64,000 nucleotides of DNA from Azophilus sp963663395 (GTDB lineage Bacteria; Pseudomonadota; Gammaproteobacteria; Pseudomonadales; Azotimanducaceae). Positions 8,399-19,078 of the stretch are shown here, piece after piece. The notes under the pieces were generated by a model. That model was not told the DNA's origin. It did no database searches and worked only from the letters and a program-made list of their open reading frames with translations. The DNA lies in NCBI GenBank assembly GCA_963663395.1, contig OY760226.1, forward strand, positions 2,232,001 to 2,296,000, read 5' to 3'. The translations under genes and the position numbers were made by a program. Position 1 is the stretch's first letter; every line of letters begins with the position of its first letter.

Positions 8399-8454
8399 GG
8401 CTCGGCGTCTCTCGGAAAAACCCCTTGTCCGTAGAGCGTTGTTCCATGCAAGCC

Positions 8455-8967
8455 TCAACTCTCCACCAGGGAGCGCGCGGCAACCTGCACTTCCAGGGTG
8501 CCGGGTTCGTAGTTGCAGTTGAGCGCCGTGCGGTATTCGGTGCGCGAGCGGCTGATCTTCCACTGTCCCTGAATCTTGCGGTACTCGTCGTGGTACATGG
8601 CGCTGAGCAGCGTCAGCGTGTGCTCCTGGGTGTTGATGTTCCGGTAGTTCAGCGCCCAGGTACCCCGGGCTTCGGTTTCTGACAGCAGCTCGATCTCCGG
8701 GTTGCTGCAGTGGTGCATGTCGAGAACGTGATCGTGACAGCCGCGGGGCACGAAAACGCCATCGACGAATTCGTCGCGGTTGCGGCAATGGCCGAAGTAG
8801 GACATGTCGATGATGACCTCTCCTTCGGCAAAACAGCCACGCACCGCTTCCGGGTCCTGGCGGTCGCAGGCGTTGAGGTATTGCGCCTTGAGTTGCTTGA
8901 TCGCTTCGATGTCCTGCAGGCGTTGATGGCTGGCTTCCAACGCAGTCAGACGCTCTTCGTTTGTCAT
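8455..8967 (-). CDS. SnoaL-like (NTF2 fold) domain protein
   Basis: This 170-residue protein from the ATG at 8967 has the layout of the SnoaL_4 group. A coiled N-terminal helix, 'ERLTALEASHQRLQDIEAIKQLKAQY', leads into the diagnostic 'LNACDRQDPEAVRGCFAEGEVIIDM'. Aromatic and His residues follow ('HDHVLDMHHCSNPEIEL') and the cone-shaped sheet closes with 'YHDEYRKIQGQWKISRSR'. Members act as small hydratases, isomerases or hydroxylase partners in steroid, polyketide and aromatic catabolism; the substrate here is unknown. The longer frame to 9069 is unlikely coding. It lies just downstream of an SDR on the same strand (73-base gap), a common pairing. Confidence 0.8.
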   Translation of the reverse strand: MTNEERLTALEASHQRLQDIEAIKQLKAQYLNACDRQDPEAVRGCFAEGEVIIDMSYFGHCRNRDEFVDGVFVPRGCHDHVLDMHHCSNPEIELLSETEARGTWALNYRNINTQEHTLTLLSAMYHDEYRKIQGQWKISRSRTEYRTALNCNYEPGTLEVQVAARSLVES

Positions 8968-9040
8968 CGCAATTGTCCGGTTTGGGTTGGGAAACGGTAT
9001 CAAGCATACACCGCCACCGCATGATCCCCGGCGGCGCCGG

Positions 9041-9907
9041 TCAGTCTTGCGGAAGCAACTCTTCCGCAAGCATCTCCGGGTGCGTGAATATCCAGAAACG
9101 GTCCTCCTGGATCGCCTCGAAAGTGATTTCCGCCACTTTCGCGGGATCCATGTACTCGAGCCCGCCCGCGGCCGCGTTCATGGCAGCAAGGTCCGACTGC
9201 TGCGCCGGGCGCGACTGGTTGTCGCCGCGCGCAGCGTCGGCAGTCATGGCGGTCAGGACGGGGCCGGGACAGAGCATCGATACTTTTATCGGTGCGTTCA
9301 TCGCCTTGAGTTCGAGGCGCAGCGTCTCGGTAAGACCCCGCACCGCCATCTTCGAGGCTGTGTACAGCCCCAGCATGGGCGCCAGCAGGATGACGGCCGC
9401 AGACGCGGTGTTGACGATGTGGGAAGGCGTGCCTTGTGCCAGCATGCGCGGCACGAAGCTCTGCAGGCCGTGCACCACGCCCAGGACGTTGATGCTGAAC
9501 AACCGATCCGCGACTAGTGGTTTCTCTTGCCAGGCGACCCCCGTCTCGAGCACCCCGGCGTTGTTGAACAGGAGATCTACCTGTCCGAATTCCTCGAATG
9601 TCTTCTCGGCCAGGACCTCGACCTGCCTTGCATCGGCCACGTCCACCCTGCATTGGCGAATGTCCGCACCCGAACCCGCAAGCTCGGTGCAGGCCTTCGA
9701 CAGCCCCGCCGCATTCACATCGGCGAGCATGACCCGCATGCCCAACCCGAGACAGTGGCGGGCCAGTGCGAGGCCAATGCCGCTGGCCGCCCCGGTGACG
9801 ACCGCTACCTTTTCCGCAAATTCCCTGATCCAGCTTCTCCTCAGCGCACTTCCGCTCCGCGACACGAACATGGTGGGAACCGCTTGGAAGCTTCCCTTGC
9901 GCATCAT
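9041..9907 (-). CDS. SDR-family NAD(P)-dependent oxidoreductase
   Basis: A classical short-chain dehydrogenase of 288 residues from 9907. The cofactor loop TGAASGIG is at residues 39-46, NNAG at about 115-118, catalytic Ser169 in 'NTASAAV', and Tyr182-x3-Lys186 in 'YTASKMAV'. The family usually starts only a few residues before 'AEKVAVVTGAASGIG', so about 25 N-terminal residues may be over-called. The C-terminal extension 'PAKVAEITFEAIQEDRFWIFTHPE' is typical of the SDR group paired with SnoaL and steroid-type catabolic genes. It is an oxidoreductase of a secondary alcohol or ketone; the substrate is not known. Confidence 0.88.
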   Translation of the reverse strand: MMRKGSFQAVPTMFVSRSGSALRRSWIREFAEKVAVVTGAASGIGLALARHCLGLGMRVMLADVNAAGLSKACTELAGSGADIRQCRVDVADARQVEVLAEKTFEEFGQVDLLFNNAGVLETGVAWQEKPLVADRLFSINVLGVVHGLQSFVPRMLAQGTPSHIVNTASAAVILLAPMLGLYTASKMAVRGLTETLRLELKAMNAPIKVSMLCPGPVLTAMTADAARGDNQSRPAQQSDLAAMNAAAGGLEYMDPAKVAEITFEAIQEDRFWIFTHPEMLAEELLPQD

Positions 9908-9998
9908 GCGAGCCGCGCTGCTTCTTGCCTAGTTGCCAATGGCTGCCCGTGATTAAATGCCCGCTTGTTGACAAGTGCACGCGGGAGAAGAGTTTACG

Positions 9999-12371
<2,373 letters not shown>

Positions 12372-12475
12372 GAGCCGGCGCCGCAGGAAGTCGCGTTCGA
12401 TGGCCTGATCATCCCTCCCAATGACAGGCTGACGAATTGGGCGCCGCATGACCCGGGTGGTTGAGCAGGCTCACC

Positions 12476-12568
12476 ACGTCGCTCAAGCGCGTACGGGTAG
12501 GGGTGGGCAAGGATCAGGCCGACCGCCTGGAGACCCCGGGCCGTGTGATGGACATGGTTCGGGGATAG
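12476..12568 (+). pseudogene. Decayed 3' fragment of an LLM oxidoreductase gene
   Basis: In the frame ending at the TAG 12566-12568 the sequence reads 'DRLETPGRVMDMVRG', which matches the C-terminus 'SRLETLGRVMDMVQGR' of the LLM gene ending at 7687. The nucleotide match over 12505-12568 is obvious by eye. No N-terminal part is present. It is a gene remnant left by duplication or deletion. Confidence 0.65.
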
Positions 12569-12578
12569 AATTACCGGG

Positions 12579-13691
12579 ATGGTCAATTTCACCGCCAATG
12601 AACTGAACGGCGTCACGCGCATCGGCAGCCTCGCGCGGGAATGCGTGAGCGAGGACAGCTTTGGCGAAATCGTCACAGCCGAGTTGTTGACGCTGCTGAA
12701 CTCCGTGTCGGGCGTCTTCATCGAGTTCGAGGCTGAAGACAGTGGGATCGGGCTGTCGTCGGGGCGCTCCTACATTGCCGACCCCGGGCACATGCGCTCG
12801 TACATCGATTACTACCAGTACCTGGACCCGGTGCTTAGGGATTATCGGAACAACTTCAGCGATCCCTTCGCGATTTCCACCACCGACCGGGTTGTCGAGA
12901 GCGAACGGTCGTACGTCAGCACGGAGTTCTATCGGGACTTCATTGCCAAAACGGGAATCCACCAGGCAATGATCTTCGGCCTCTCCTCCCAGTCGATGCC
13001 GTTCGGGCTTATCGGTCTGCACAGATTGAGGTCCCAGGATCCATACAGCGACAAGGATCTCGCCATGGTGCGCCTCGTCATTCCTTACCTGGGAATGGCG
13101 CTTCGGTTCCGCCAGAGGGAACGGGCGAGTGCCAGGGAAGCCGAGGTATTGAAGCGGTTGCTCAAGGCTTCGCAGATTTCCGGATACCTGGTGCTCGATG
13201 AGTCCTTCACTTTGCAGAGTTTCGCCGGTGACGCCTCAGCGCTCCTGCGCGCGCACAATCTCAGTACTCTCGACGAACTCGGCGGAGTCGATGTCTTCCG
13301 TCTTCTTCGTAGCGAGCTTGCCCGGGAACTGGTTGAGTTGAAACGCGGGAACGCCAACACGGGGCCGTGCAGGTCCATCCGCAACGTGGATCTCCCTTCG
13401 AAGAAACTCTGGCAGGTCGACACGATCCGGCATGACGACGGTTCGCGACAGTTTCTGTGCGTGGCCCTCTCGCCTTCCCACGCCGGGCTCTCCGCGGTTC
13501 GATTACAGAATTTCAACCTCACTCCCCGGCAGGTGGACGTGGCCAAACTGGTTGCCCTGGGCATGACCAACCATGCGATTGCCGGCGCCATCGGCATCAG
13601 CGCGAAGACCGTCGAAAACTACCTGTCGGTCATCTACAGCAAGACGGGAGCCGTGAACAAGGCTTCTCTGGTCGCGCTGCTGGTCGACTAG
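12579..13691 (+). CDS. LuxR-family transcriptional regulator
   Basis: A 370-residue protein. The last 60 residues are a clear LuxR/GerE helix-turn-helix: 'NLTPRQVDVAKLVALGMTNHAIAGAIGISAKTVENYL' (blocks LTPRQ, GxTNxxIA, ISxKTVENY). The N-terminal 250 residues look like a GAF/PAS-type sensory region ('VSGVFIEFEAED', 'YYQYLDPVLRDY', 'FGLIGLHR'), as in regulators that sense small molecules, but no autoinducer-domain signature is evident. There is no receiver aspartate pocket. It probably controls the neighbouring TonB receptor and hydrolase genes; this is inferred from position only. A ribosome-binding site is weak. Confidence 0.88.
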   Translation: MVNFTANELNGVTRIGSLARECVSEDSFGEIVTAELLTLLNSVSGVFIEFEAEDSGIGLSSGRSYIADPGHMRSYIDYYQYLDPVLRDYRNNFSDPFAISTTDRVVESERSYVSTEFYRDFIAKTGIHQAMIFGLSSQSMPFGLIGLHRLRSQDPYSDKDLAMVRLVIPYLGMALRFRQRERASAREAEVLKRLLKASQISGYLVLDESFTLQSFAGDASALLRAHNLSTLDELGGVDVFRLLRSELARELVELKRGNANTGPCRSIRNVDLPSKKLWQVDTIRHDDGSRQFLCVALSPSHAGLSAVRLQNFNLTPRQVDVAKLVALGMTNHAIAGAIGISAKTVENYLSVIYSKTGAVNKASLVALLVD

Positions 13692-13756
13692 CCGCATCGA
13701 TTCAAGTCGACAACCAACTTTGGTCAGCGCTGAGTCCCGGCCGAGCGAGGCGGGCC

Positions 13757-14644
13757 TCAGTCCGCGGATTGCCAAAGCGATTGACCGGCCGCGGTGGTAA
13801 TGCTGCGGACGAACTCGGTCACGCACTGGTTGAACTCGTCGGGGAACTCCCAGAACATCATGTGCGCGCCGAGTGCCCGCATATTCGAGTTCGGCATGTT
13901 CCTGGTCAGCCAATCGGCGGCGGGGGTCTCCGCTTTCTCGCTGACGACGTGAAGTATGGGAACCTGCCGGTCGGCTTCACTGGCGACTTCCGTGTAGTCG
14001 CAGAGATTGCCGTCCGCGAGCAGCAGGGCAGCCGTTGTCGCCGGGGTATTCATGGACTCCGAGGCGATGAAGTCCACGAAGTCGGCGCCGGCCGGGGCGG
14101 TCAGGTAGTCGTTGCCGGCGTAACGGCGGATGAATGCGGACTGATCGGGTGACGTGACGCTGGCCTGTATCCGCCGCACCTGCTCGAGCGGCCCGATGCC
14201 CCATTCGTCCTGGCGCGTTCGCACCGGCTTCGGGCACACATCGACACTGACCAGTCCCCGCACCCGACCGGTGCCGTATTGCTCAAGATAGGAATACGCG
14301 GTGATCCCCCCCATCGACCAGCCGATCAGAATGCACTCCTCGATGGCCAGCGCGTCCAGGAGATCGGCGAGGTCGCGCCCGTGCTGGTAGTAGTTGTTGT
14401 CGGTCGCCGTTGCCGTGGAACGACCGTGGCTGCGGGGGTCGAAGGCGATGACCCGATATTCGCGGGACAGGGCGTGCAGGTTCTTCGAAAACATCCTGCC
14501 GGTCATGGTCCAGCCCGGTATGAAAACGATGGGCAGACCGCGGCCTGCCTCGTGGAAGCTGACGGTCAGGTCATCGTACAGCCTGACCTCGCGTGGGGGT
14601 TCGGCGTTGCCGGAATGGTGCGGGTTTCCCCCGTTTTCGTCCAT
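13757..14644 (-). CDS. Alpha/beta-fold hydrolase
   Basis: A 295-residue alpha/beta hydrolase. The oxyanion-hole region 'IVFIPGWTMTGRMF' is followed by 'VIAFDPRSHGRST' and the nucleophile elbow G-W-S110-M-G-G. 'VPILHVVSEKAE' holds the approximate acid region, and the likely catalytic His is in 'ALGAHMMFWEFP'. Members cleave esters, lactones or C-C bonds of meta-cleavage products. It lies 82 bases downstream of a TonB receptor on the same strand, suggesting that imported ester-like compounds are hydrolysed. A decayed fragment of a close homologue lies at 17979-18052. Confidence 0.88.
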   Translation of the reverse strand: MDENGGNPHHSGNAEPPREVRLYDDLTVSFHEAGRGLPIVFIPGWTMTGRMFSKNLHALSREYRVIAFDPRSHGRSTATATDNNYYQHGRDLADLLDALAIEECILIGWSMGGITAYSYLEQYGTGRVRGLVSVDVCPKPVRTRQDEWGIGPLEQVRRIQASVTSPDQSAFIRRYAGNDYLTAPAGADFVDFIASESMNTPATTAALLLADGNLCDYTEVASEADRQVPILHVVSEKAETPAADWLTRNMPNSNMRALGAHMMFWEFPDEFNQCVTEFVRSITTAAGQSLWQSAD

Positions 14645-14726
14645 CGTCTACCGTCGAATCGGCCTGCGGCTGCCTCTCGGCCAACCGGCAATCGTTCGTG
14701 TCCCGAGGCGTACCGGCGGGCGGGGC

Positions 14727-16991
14727 CTAGAAACTGAATCCTATACTGCCGCCCCAGGTGCGCGGCGCCGCGTAGGTCCGCTCGCATTGCCGCACCGGGC
14801 CGCCGACCTGGCGGAAGTCGAAGCATTCCTGATAGGTGGCGACATCTTCGTTTTCCAGGTTCCGTGCGAACAACTCAACGTGCCACGCCGCGTCGGCGGA
14901 GGTATAGAGCAGACTGAGGTTTGTCCTGGTAAAGGAGCCCTGGCGTTCGAAGGGCCGGTCAAGTATGCCCAGCGACACATCGGACTCGTAGTGGAACTGG
15001 ATGCGGGGCTCTACGGAACCGCCGAACGGCGCGGACCAGACCATGGGGATGAGCGACAGGGTCGCCGTGAAGTCGGGCGCGCGCGTCAACCGGTTGCCGG
15101 ATGCGTCCATCGACTGGAGACCGACGATGAGCGCGTCGTCGACGCCGGTGAAGGTGTCGAACTCCGTGTCCAGGTAGCCGGCGGACAGGGTCAGGCGTCC
15201 GGACTCGCCGATCAGCGCATCGAATTCGGCTTCGAGGCCCCACACATTGGCGGACGTGGCGTTGATCGTCTGGTTGGTGATGGTTCCGGAGGCGTCGGTA
15301 AAGGTCTGGGCCTGCTGCAGGTCGTCGTAGTCGTAGTAGAACGCCGCCACGTTCAGTCGACCCCGGTTCCCGAACAGGTCCGCCTTCCAGCCCGCTTCGA
15401 ACGCGCTGACCGTTTCCGGCTCGAAGGTCACAAGGGAATCGGCGCCGGGGAAGGCCTGGCTGCCGCGATTGAACCCTCCCGCCTTGAATCCCGTACTGAC
15501 GCTGACATACAGCAGGTTGTCGTCGTCCGGCCTGAAATTGATGCCCACCTTCCAGGTTGTCTCGTCAAACGAGGGGTTCGAGATCTGGGGAGCGAGGAAA
15601 AAGGTAGGTCCGCTTGCGAAGCCCACGGTCTGAAAGCTGCCGATGGCCGTGTCGGCAGTCTTGCCGACATCGTCAAGGGTGCCGCCCTTGTCCTTTTCGC
15701 TGTCGGTGTAGCGAAGGCCGGCGACGAGCTGAACCCGATCGTTGAGATCGTAGGTCGTGTGCAGGAATCCGGCGATGCTCTTGTTGGTGAGGCCCTGATC
15801 GACGAACCTCACGCGGAAGGGCAGGCCCGCGCCGAATGGGAAAAACTGGCCGGTGGTCAGGCCGACGAGAAAGTCTCCGTCGATTTCCTCGCGCAGGTAA
15901 TAGCCGCCCACGATGGCTTGCAGCGGCCCGTCGCCGGCCGATGACAGACGGATTTCGTGGGTCCAGGTTTCGGAGTCGGTCTGTTCCTGCACGAATGAAT
16001 GGATATCGGCCAATGCCGTGAAGTCGGCGTCAGCGAGAAAGTCGCGTTCATGGTCACGGTAGGCACCGAGATAGGTCAGCTCGACGGCCCCGAGATGCTG
16101 ATTCAGCTCAAGGCGAAGGTTGACATCGGCGTTGTCACGATAGCCCTCGGTGTCGATCGGATTGACGTCCGCGGGATCGCGGCTTTCCAGCCCGCTCGCA
16201 TCGCCCGGGAACGAATGGAACGAGGCAACGCCGCCCACTCCCTTGCGTTGATAGTATTCCGCGGTGAACAGGGCAGAGGTCTCCTCGGAGGGTTCGAAGA
16301 GAACGTGGCCCCGCAACCCCAGTTCATCGGCATCGTCACCGTCTTTCGCCGGGGCATTTTCGCGGTAACCGTCCCTGTTGTTGGCGATGAACGCGAGCCG
16401 TGCCGCCAGTTGATCGGACACGGGAATGTTCAATGCGCCCTTGCCCTGGAAGAGCCCGTAGTTTCCGCCGGTCAATTCGAGGGATCCCCCGAAGCCCTCG
16501 AGGCTCGGCTTTTTCGTGATGACGTTGATCACGCCCGCCGTGCTGTTCTGGCCGTACAGGGTGCCCTGGGGCCCCCTCAGAACCTCGATGCGTTCCACGT
16601 CGAAAAAATAGGCGTTGGCGCCGGACAGTCGAGTGACATAGCTACCGTCGACGTGAAACGCCGTGGTGGGATCGGCGCCGTTGCGCACGTCGGTGCCCGA
16701 GACGCCGCGAATCGTGATCTGCATGCCGTCGCGATTGGTCTCTTCTCCGACATGGATGTTGGGCACCAGGACACCGAGCACTTCCGGGTCGACGCCGCCG
16801 GCACGGTCGATTTCATCCCCGGTTACGGCGGTGATTGCGATGGGCTCGTCCTGCAGCGTGCTGGCCTGTTTCTGTGCCGTGACGATGACCTCCTCCAGCG
16901 TCTGCTGGGCGGAGGCGGGCCCGGCGGCGAAACAGGCCGCGGCCATGCAGATTCCCGCCGGCAATCTCCAATCGAATGCGAATCTGGCCAT
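14727..16991 (-). CDS. TonB-dependent receptor
   Basis: A 754-residue outer-membrane receptor from the ATG at 16991, with AGGAG about 10 bases upstream. The frame remains open to 17114 without good coding character. The signal peptide ends around 'GPASAQQ'. The plug shows 'LEEVIVTAQKQASTLQDEPIAI', 'ITIRGVSGTDVRNGADPTTAF' and 'VERIEVLRGPQGTLYGQNST'. Barrel blocks include 'STGFKAGGFNRGSQ' and 'ELFARNLENEDVATYQ'. The protein ends ...SIGFSF with the canonical terminal Phe. The downstream hydrolase suggests a specialised organic ligand. Confidence 0.94.
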   Translation of the reverse strand: MARFAFDWRLPAGICMAAACFAAGPASAQQTLEEVIVTAQKQASTLQDEPIAITAVTGDEIDRAGGVDPEVLGVLVPNIHVGEETNRDGMQITIRGVSGTDVRNGADPTTAFHVDGSYVTRLSGANAYFFDVERIEVLRGPQGTLYGQNSTAGVINVITKKPSLEGFGGSLELTGGNYGLFQGKGALNIPVSDQLAARLAFIANNRDGYRENAPAKDGDDADELGLRGHVLFEPSEETSALFTAEYYQRKGVGGVASFHSFPGDASGLESRDPADVNPIDTEGYRDNADVNLRLELNQHLGAVELTYLGAYRDHERDFLADADFTALADIHSFVQEQTDSETWTHEIRLSSAGDGPLQAIVGGYYLREEIDGDFLVGLTTGQFFPFGAGLPFRVRFVDQGLTNKSIAGFLHTTYDLNDRVQLVAGLRYTDSEKDKGGTLDDVGKTADTAIGSFQTVGFASGPTFFLAPQISNPSFDETTWKVGINFRPDDDNLLYVSVSTGFKAGGFNRGSQAFPGADSLVTFEPETVSAFEAGWKADLFGNRGRLNVAAFYYDYDDLQQAQTFTDASGTITNQTINATSANVWGLEAEFDALIGESGRLTLSAGYLDTEFDTFTGVDDALIVGLQSMDASGNRLTRAPDFTATLSLIPMVWSAPFGGSVEPRIQFHYESDVSLGILDRPFERQGSFTRTNLSLLYTSADAAWHVELFARNLENEDVATYQECFDFRQVGGPVRQCERTYAAPRTWGGSIGFSF

Positions 16992-17222
16992 GTTGCCTGC
17001 TCCTGCCGGCCGTTGCGTCGCTCGGGGAAATTCTAGTCTCGGCAAAGATGGCGCCATAGAGGGATTTCCCCCTGTTGGCGACGACACGGCGCCGCCGCCA
17101 CTCGCCTTCTTCACCGCGGGTACGCTTCAGGACCAACCTGGGCCCAACGCCCGGGCGCGACAATCCGATTGGTGCGGCTTTGTGACAGTCGCCGCCAAGA
17201 GTACACTGACATCATCAGCGTA

Positions 17223-17254
17223 GGCATAATAATGCCACTTTGGCTGAAGGTGGC
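17223..17254. promoter_or_regulatory. Candidate operator of the vapBC module
   Basis: Two short inverted repeats lie immediately before the antitoxin start: GGCAT-4-ATGCC (17223-17236) and GCCAC-11-GTGGC (17234-17254). Type II antitoxins usually autoregulate through such palindromes overlapping the promoter and ribosome-binding site. Confidence 0.4.
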
Positions 17255-17259
17255 GATCA

Positions 17260-17520
17260 ATGAAGGCCCGGACGATGGTATACCTGGAACAGGAGCAGCT
17301 CGAAACCTTGCGCGCTGAAGCGAACGAGAAGCGGGTTTCCCTGGCCGAGGTTATTAGGCGGGCGCTGCAGGATCACATCGATTCGAATCAGGTGACGGGG
17401 CGGGTCGCTCCGGAAACCTGGCTCAACATCGTCGGCCTCGGGGAATGCGGGCGCGCGGATGTCTCCGAGCAACACGACCGATACCTGGGCGAGGCCCTTG
17501 AGCGTGAGCATACTGGTTGA
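17260..17520 (+). CDS. vapB: VapB-type ribbon-helix-helix antitoxin
   Basis: An 86-residue antitoxin. The N-terminal half 'MVYLEQEQLETLRAEANEK' plus 'VSLAEVIRRALQDHI' is a ribbon-helix-helix DNA-binding domain of the CopG type. The acidic C-terminal tail would wrap and inhibit the toxin. It is followed by and overlaps the PIN toxin by 17 bases, the usual antitoxin-first order. AAGGTGG ahead of the ATG serves as ribosome-binding site. Confidence 0.8.
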   Translation: MKARTMVYLEQEQLETLRAEANEKRVSLAEVIRRALQDHIDSNQVTGRVAPETWLNIVGLGECGRADVSEQHDRYLGEALEREHTG

Positions 17521-17929
17521 CACAGGCGCCTGGTACGCCGTTGCAAACCGCTCGGACCGTCATCATGCCGATGCCAGCCGTTTCTACACCGAAAACGCAT
17601 CCGAAGGGTCCTTTGTCACCACCGCGCTGATCGTCGCCGAGACCTGCTCCCTGCTCGGCGCCCGCCTGGGGCGCCCGGCCGCCATCACCTTCTGGCAAAC
17701 CCTGCGCGAGACCAGGACGCCAATCCTCCCCGTTGAAACCGTTGACCTGGAGGTGGCCTGGCACATCGCCCAGGCATTCCGGGATCAACACTTCAGCTTC
17801 GTGGACTGCACCACGTTCGCCCTGATGGAACGCCTCGGCATCATCGAAGCGTTCGCTTTCGATTCGCACTTCCTCGTCTATCGCTTTGGGTCCGAGAGGC
17901 GCCAGTCGCTGCGGCGGCTGCCCGCCTGA
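17504..17929 (+). CDS. vapC: VapC-type PIN-domain toxin
   Basis: A PIN-domain ribonuclease toxin of 141 residues from the GTG at 17504 (a TTG at 17498 is also possible). All four metal-binding acids are in place: Asp6 in 'ILVDTGAWYA', Glu46 in 'IVAETCSLL', Asp101 in 'FSFVDCTTFALME' and Asp120 in 'AFAFDSHF'. The protein is therefore expected to be active, cleaving tRNA or rRNA when released from VapB. Confidence 0.86.
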   Translation: MSILVDTGAWYAVANRSDRHHADASRFYTENASEGSFVTTALIVAETCSLLGARLGRPAAITFWQTLRETRTPILPVETVDLEVAWHIAQAFRDQHFSFVDCTTFALMERLGIIEAFAFDSHFLVYRFGSERRQSLRRLPA

Positions 17930-17978
17930 GTGCGGGGACCATCGGAGGTCTGTTCCACGCCGGAGTTGACGGCGCGCG

Positions 17979-18052
17979 CCGTATTGCTCGAGGCGGGAAT
18001 GCGCGTCGATCCCCCTATCTACCAGCCGGTCAGGTTGCACTCCTCGATGGCC
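17979..18052 (-). pseudogene. Decayed fragment of an alpha/beta hydrolase gene
   Basis: This 74-bp stretch is clearly homologous to 14274-14348 inside the intact hydrolase gene, in the same orientation. On the minus strand it reads 'AIEEC' then GW-stop-IGG, where the intact gene has 'AIEECILIGWSMGG'. The codon for the nucleophile Ser has become TAG, and a frameshift follows before 'RLEQYG'. Nothing else of the gene is recognisable. It is a remnant of a paralogue trapped between two toxin-antitoxin modules. Confidence 0.65.
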
Positions 18053-18128
18053 TTGGCCGATTCCCGGGCGAGTCGATTGGCGGGCTGGTCGCTTGCCAAT
18101 TTTTGCCAACGTGCGTTACGCTCGCGTC

Positions 18129-18368
18129 ATGAGCACGATGAACATATCGCTTCCCGACTCTCTAAAAGAGTTTGTGGACAACCAGGTCGGGTCACTTGGA
18201 TACGGCAGTTCAAGCGAGTACATGCGTGAACTGATCCGCAAGGACCGTGACCGGCAGCGGCTGCGTGGCCTGCTTTTCGAAGGCGCGGCCTCGCCGCAGT
18301 CAGCAACCATTGACTCCGGATACTTTGACAACCTCCGCAGTCGGGTTCGCGGCGCCACCGACCGGTGA
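18129..18368 (+). CDS. parD: ParD-type antitoxin
   Basis: A 79-residue antitoxin from the ATG at 18129. 'MNISLPDSLKEFVDNQV' and 'YGSSSEYMRELIRKDRDRQ' are the ParD ribbon-helix-helix signature, followed by 'LRGLLFEGAASP' and a toxin-binding C-terminus. The stop overlaps the toxin start (GTGA). Confidence 0.9.
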   Translation: MSTMNISLPDSLKEFVDNQVGSLGYGSSSEYMRELIRKDRDRQRLRGLLFEGAASPQSATIDSGYFDNLRSRVRGATDR

Positions 18369-18694
18369 GCGGCAAGCCGGTCGTCCTTCGCGACCTGGCA
18401 CGCAACGACGTCGATCAGGCCATCGACCACTATCTTGCAGAGGCGGGAGCGGCGGCCGCGCTGGCTTTCATTGATGCTGCCGAGGCTACCCTTCGCCGCA
18501 TCGCCGAACTACCGGGGAGCGGCTCGCCACGTTACGCACATGAACTGGACATCCCTGACCTTCGTTTTCTACCAACAGACCGATTCCCGTACCTGATCTT
18601 CTACGTCGAGAGGGAGGCGGACATCGATGTCTGGCGGATCCTGCACGGGGCGCGAGACATCCCGGCTTGGATGCGGAAGTCACACGAGGGTTGA
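18365..18694 (+). CDS. parE: ParE-type toxin (RelE/ParE superfamily)
   Basis: A 109-residue ParE-like toxin from a GTG at 18365. 'VVLRDLARNDVDQAIDHYLAEAG' and 'LRRIAELPGSGSPRY' are typical. 'DLRFLPTDRFPYLIFYVEREADIDVWRILHGARDI' contains the family's conserved F-P-Y-L-I-F-Y and R-I-L-H-G-A-R-D-I. ParE proteins inhibit gyrase; the exact target of this member is inferred. Confidence 0.9.
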   Translation: MSGKPVVLRDLARNDVDQAIDHYLAEAGAAAALAFIDAAEATLRRIAELPGSGSPRYAHELDIPDLRFLPTDRFPYLIFYVEREADIDVWRILHGARDIPAWMRKSHEG

Positions 18695-19015
18695 ACCAGC
18701 AGACTTCGCAATCTCGCCCTTGCCCCACCCGAGGCGGAAACTTGGGTGGCTAAGGACGCAGGCCACCGCCGGGAGAACGCTGCGTGCTGAAGCCCGGGCG
18801 CTTCCTGCCTGAAAGCGAAACGGGTGTTTTCGAGGGGTTCCGAGGGTCCCGCGTGGTGACTGCCCGGAAATTGGGCGCGGACTACCCGTTTCAGGACGCC
18901 GAGCGCAGAAAGTGGTTCAACTTCTTCGGCCGCCTCATGTACGGCTGGCGTTTCAGGAAGGCGTGACCTGGGGCGGATATCGGTTCTCAAGGTCCATCGC
19001 AGGGCCGAGAAATTT
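18695..19015. other. Gap between ParE and the ATPase gene, one doubtful small frame
   Basis: There is no convincing gene here. A 60-codon frame at 18784-18966 (+) reads 'FFGRLMYGWRFRKA' at its end. It has sensible composition but no ribosome-binding site and no family I recognise; it may be debris of a larger gene. The DNA is otherwise GC-rich until about 19010, where it turns sharply AT-rich. Confidence 0.4.
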
Positions 19016-19066
19016 ACATAAATTAACGGCGTTAACGAGTTATCTGTTAACGCCGTTATTTTATGT
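19016..19066. promoter_or_regulatory. Long AT-rich inverted repeat ahead of the ATPase gene
   Basis: Two 21-bp arms (19016-19036 and 19046-19066) match at 20 of 21 positions around a 9-bp loop. The inner core is GGCGTTAAC...GTTAACGCC. It ends 12 bases before the ATPase ATG and overlaps a TATGTTAGAT-like -10 region. It is best read as an operator or other protein-binding palindrome controlling the ATPase gene. It is not a terminator, because it lacks a T-run and precedes a gene. Confidence 0.7.
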
Positions 19067-19078
19067 TAGATTGCCGCG

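Noticed and set aside
9966..9998. A TTGACA hexamer at 9968 as the promoter of the TonB receptor
   Set aside because: At 17 bases spacing the -10 would be AGTTTA, only two bases before the ATG and downstream of the apparent ribosome-binding site; not convincing.
17930..18229. A 99-codon open frame between VapC and ParD
   Set aside because: It has no family features and overlaps both the decayed hydrolase fragment on the other strand and the parD start.
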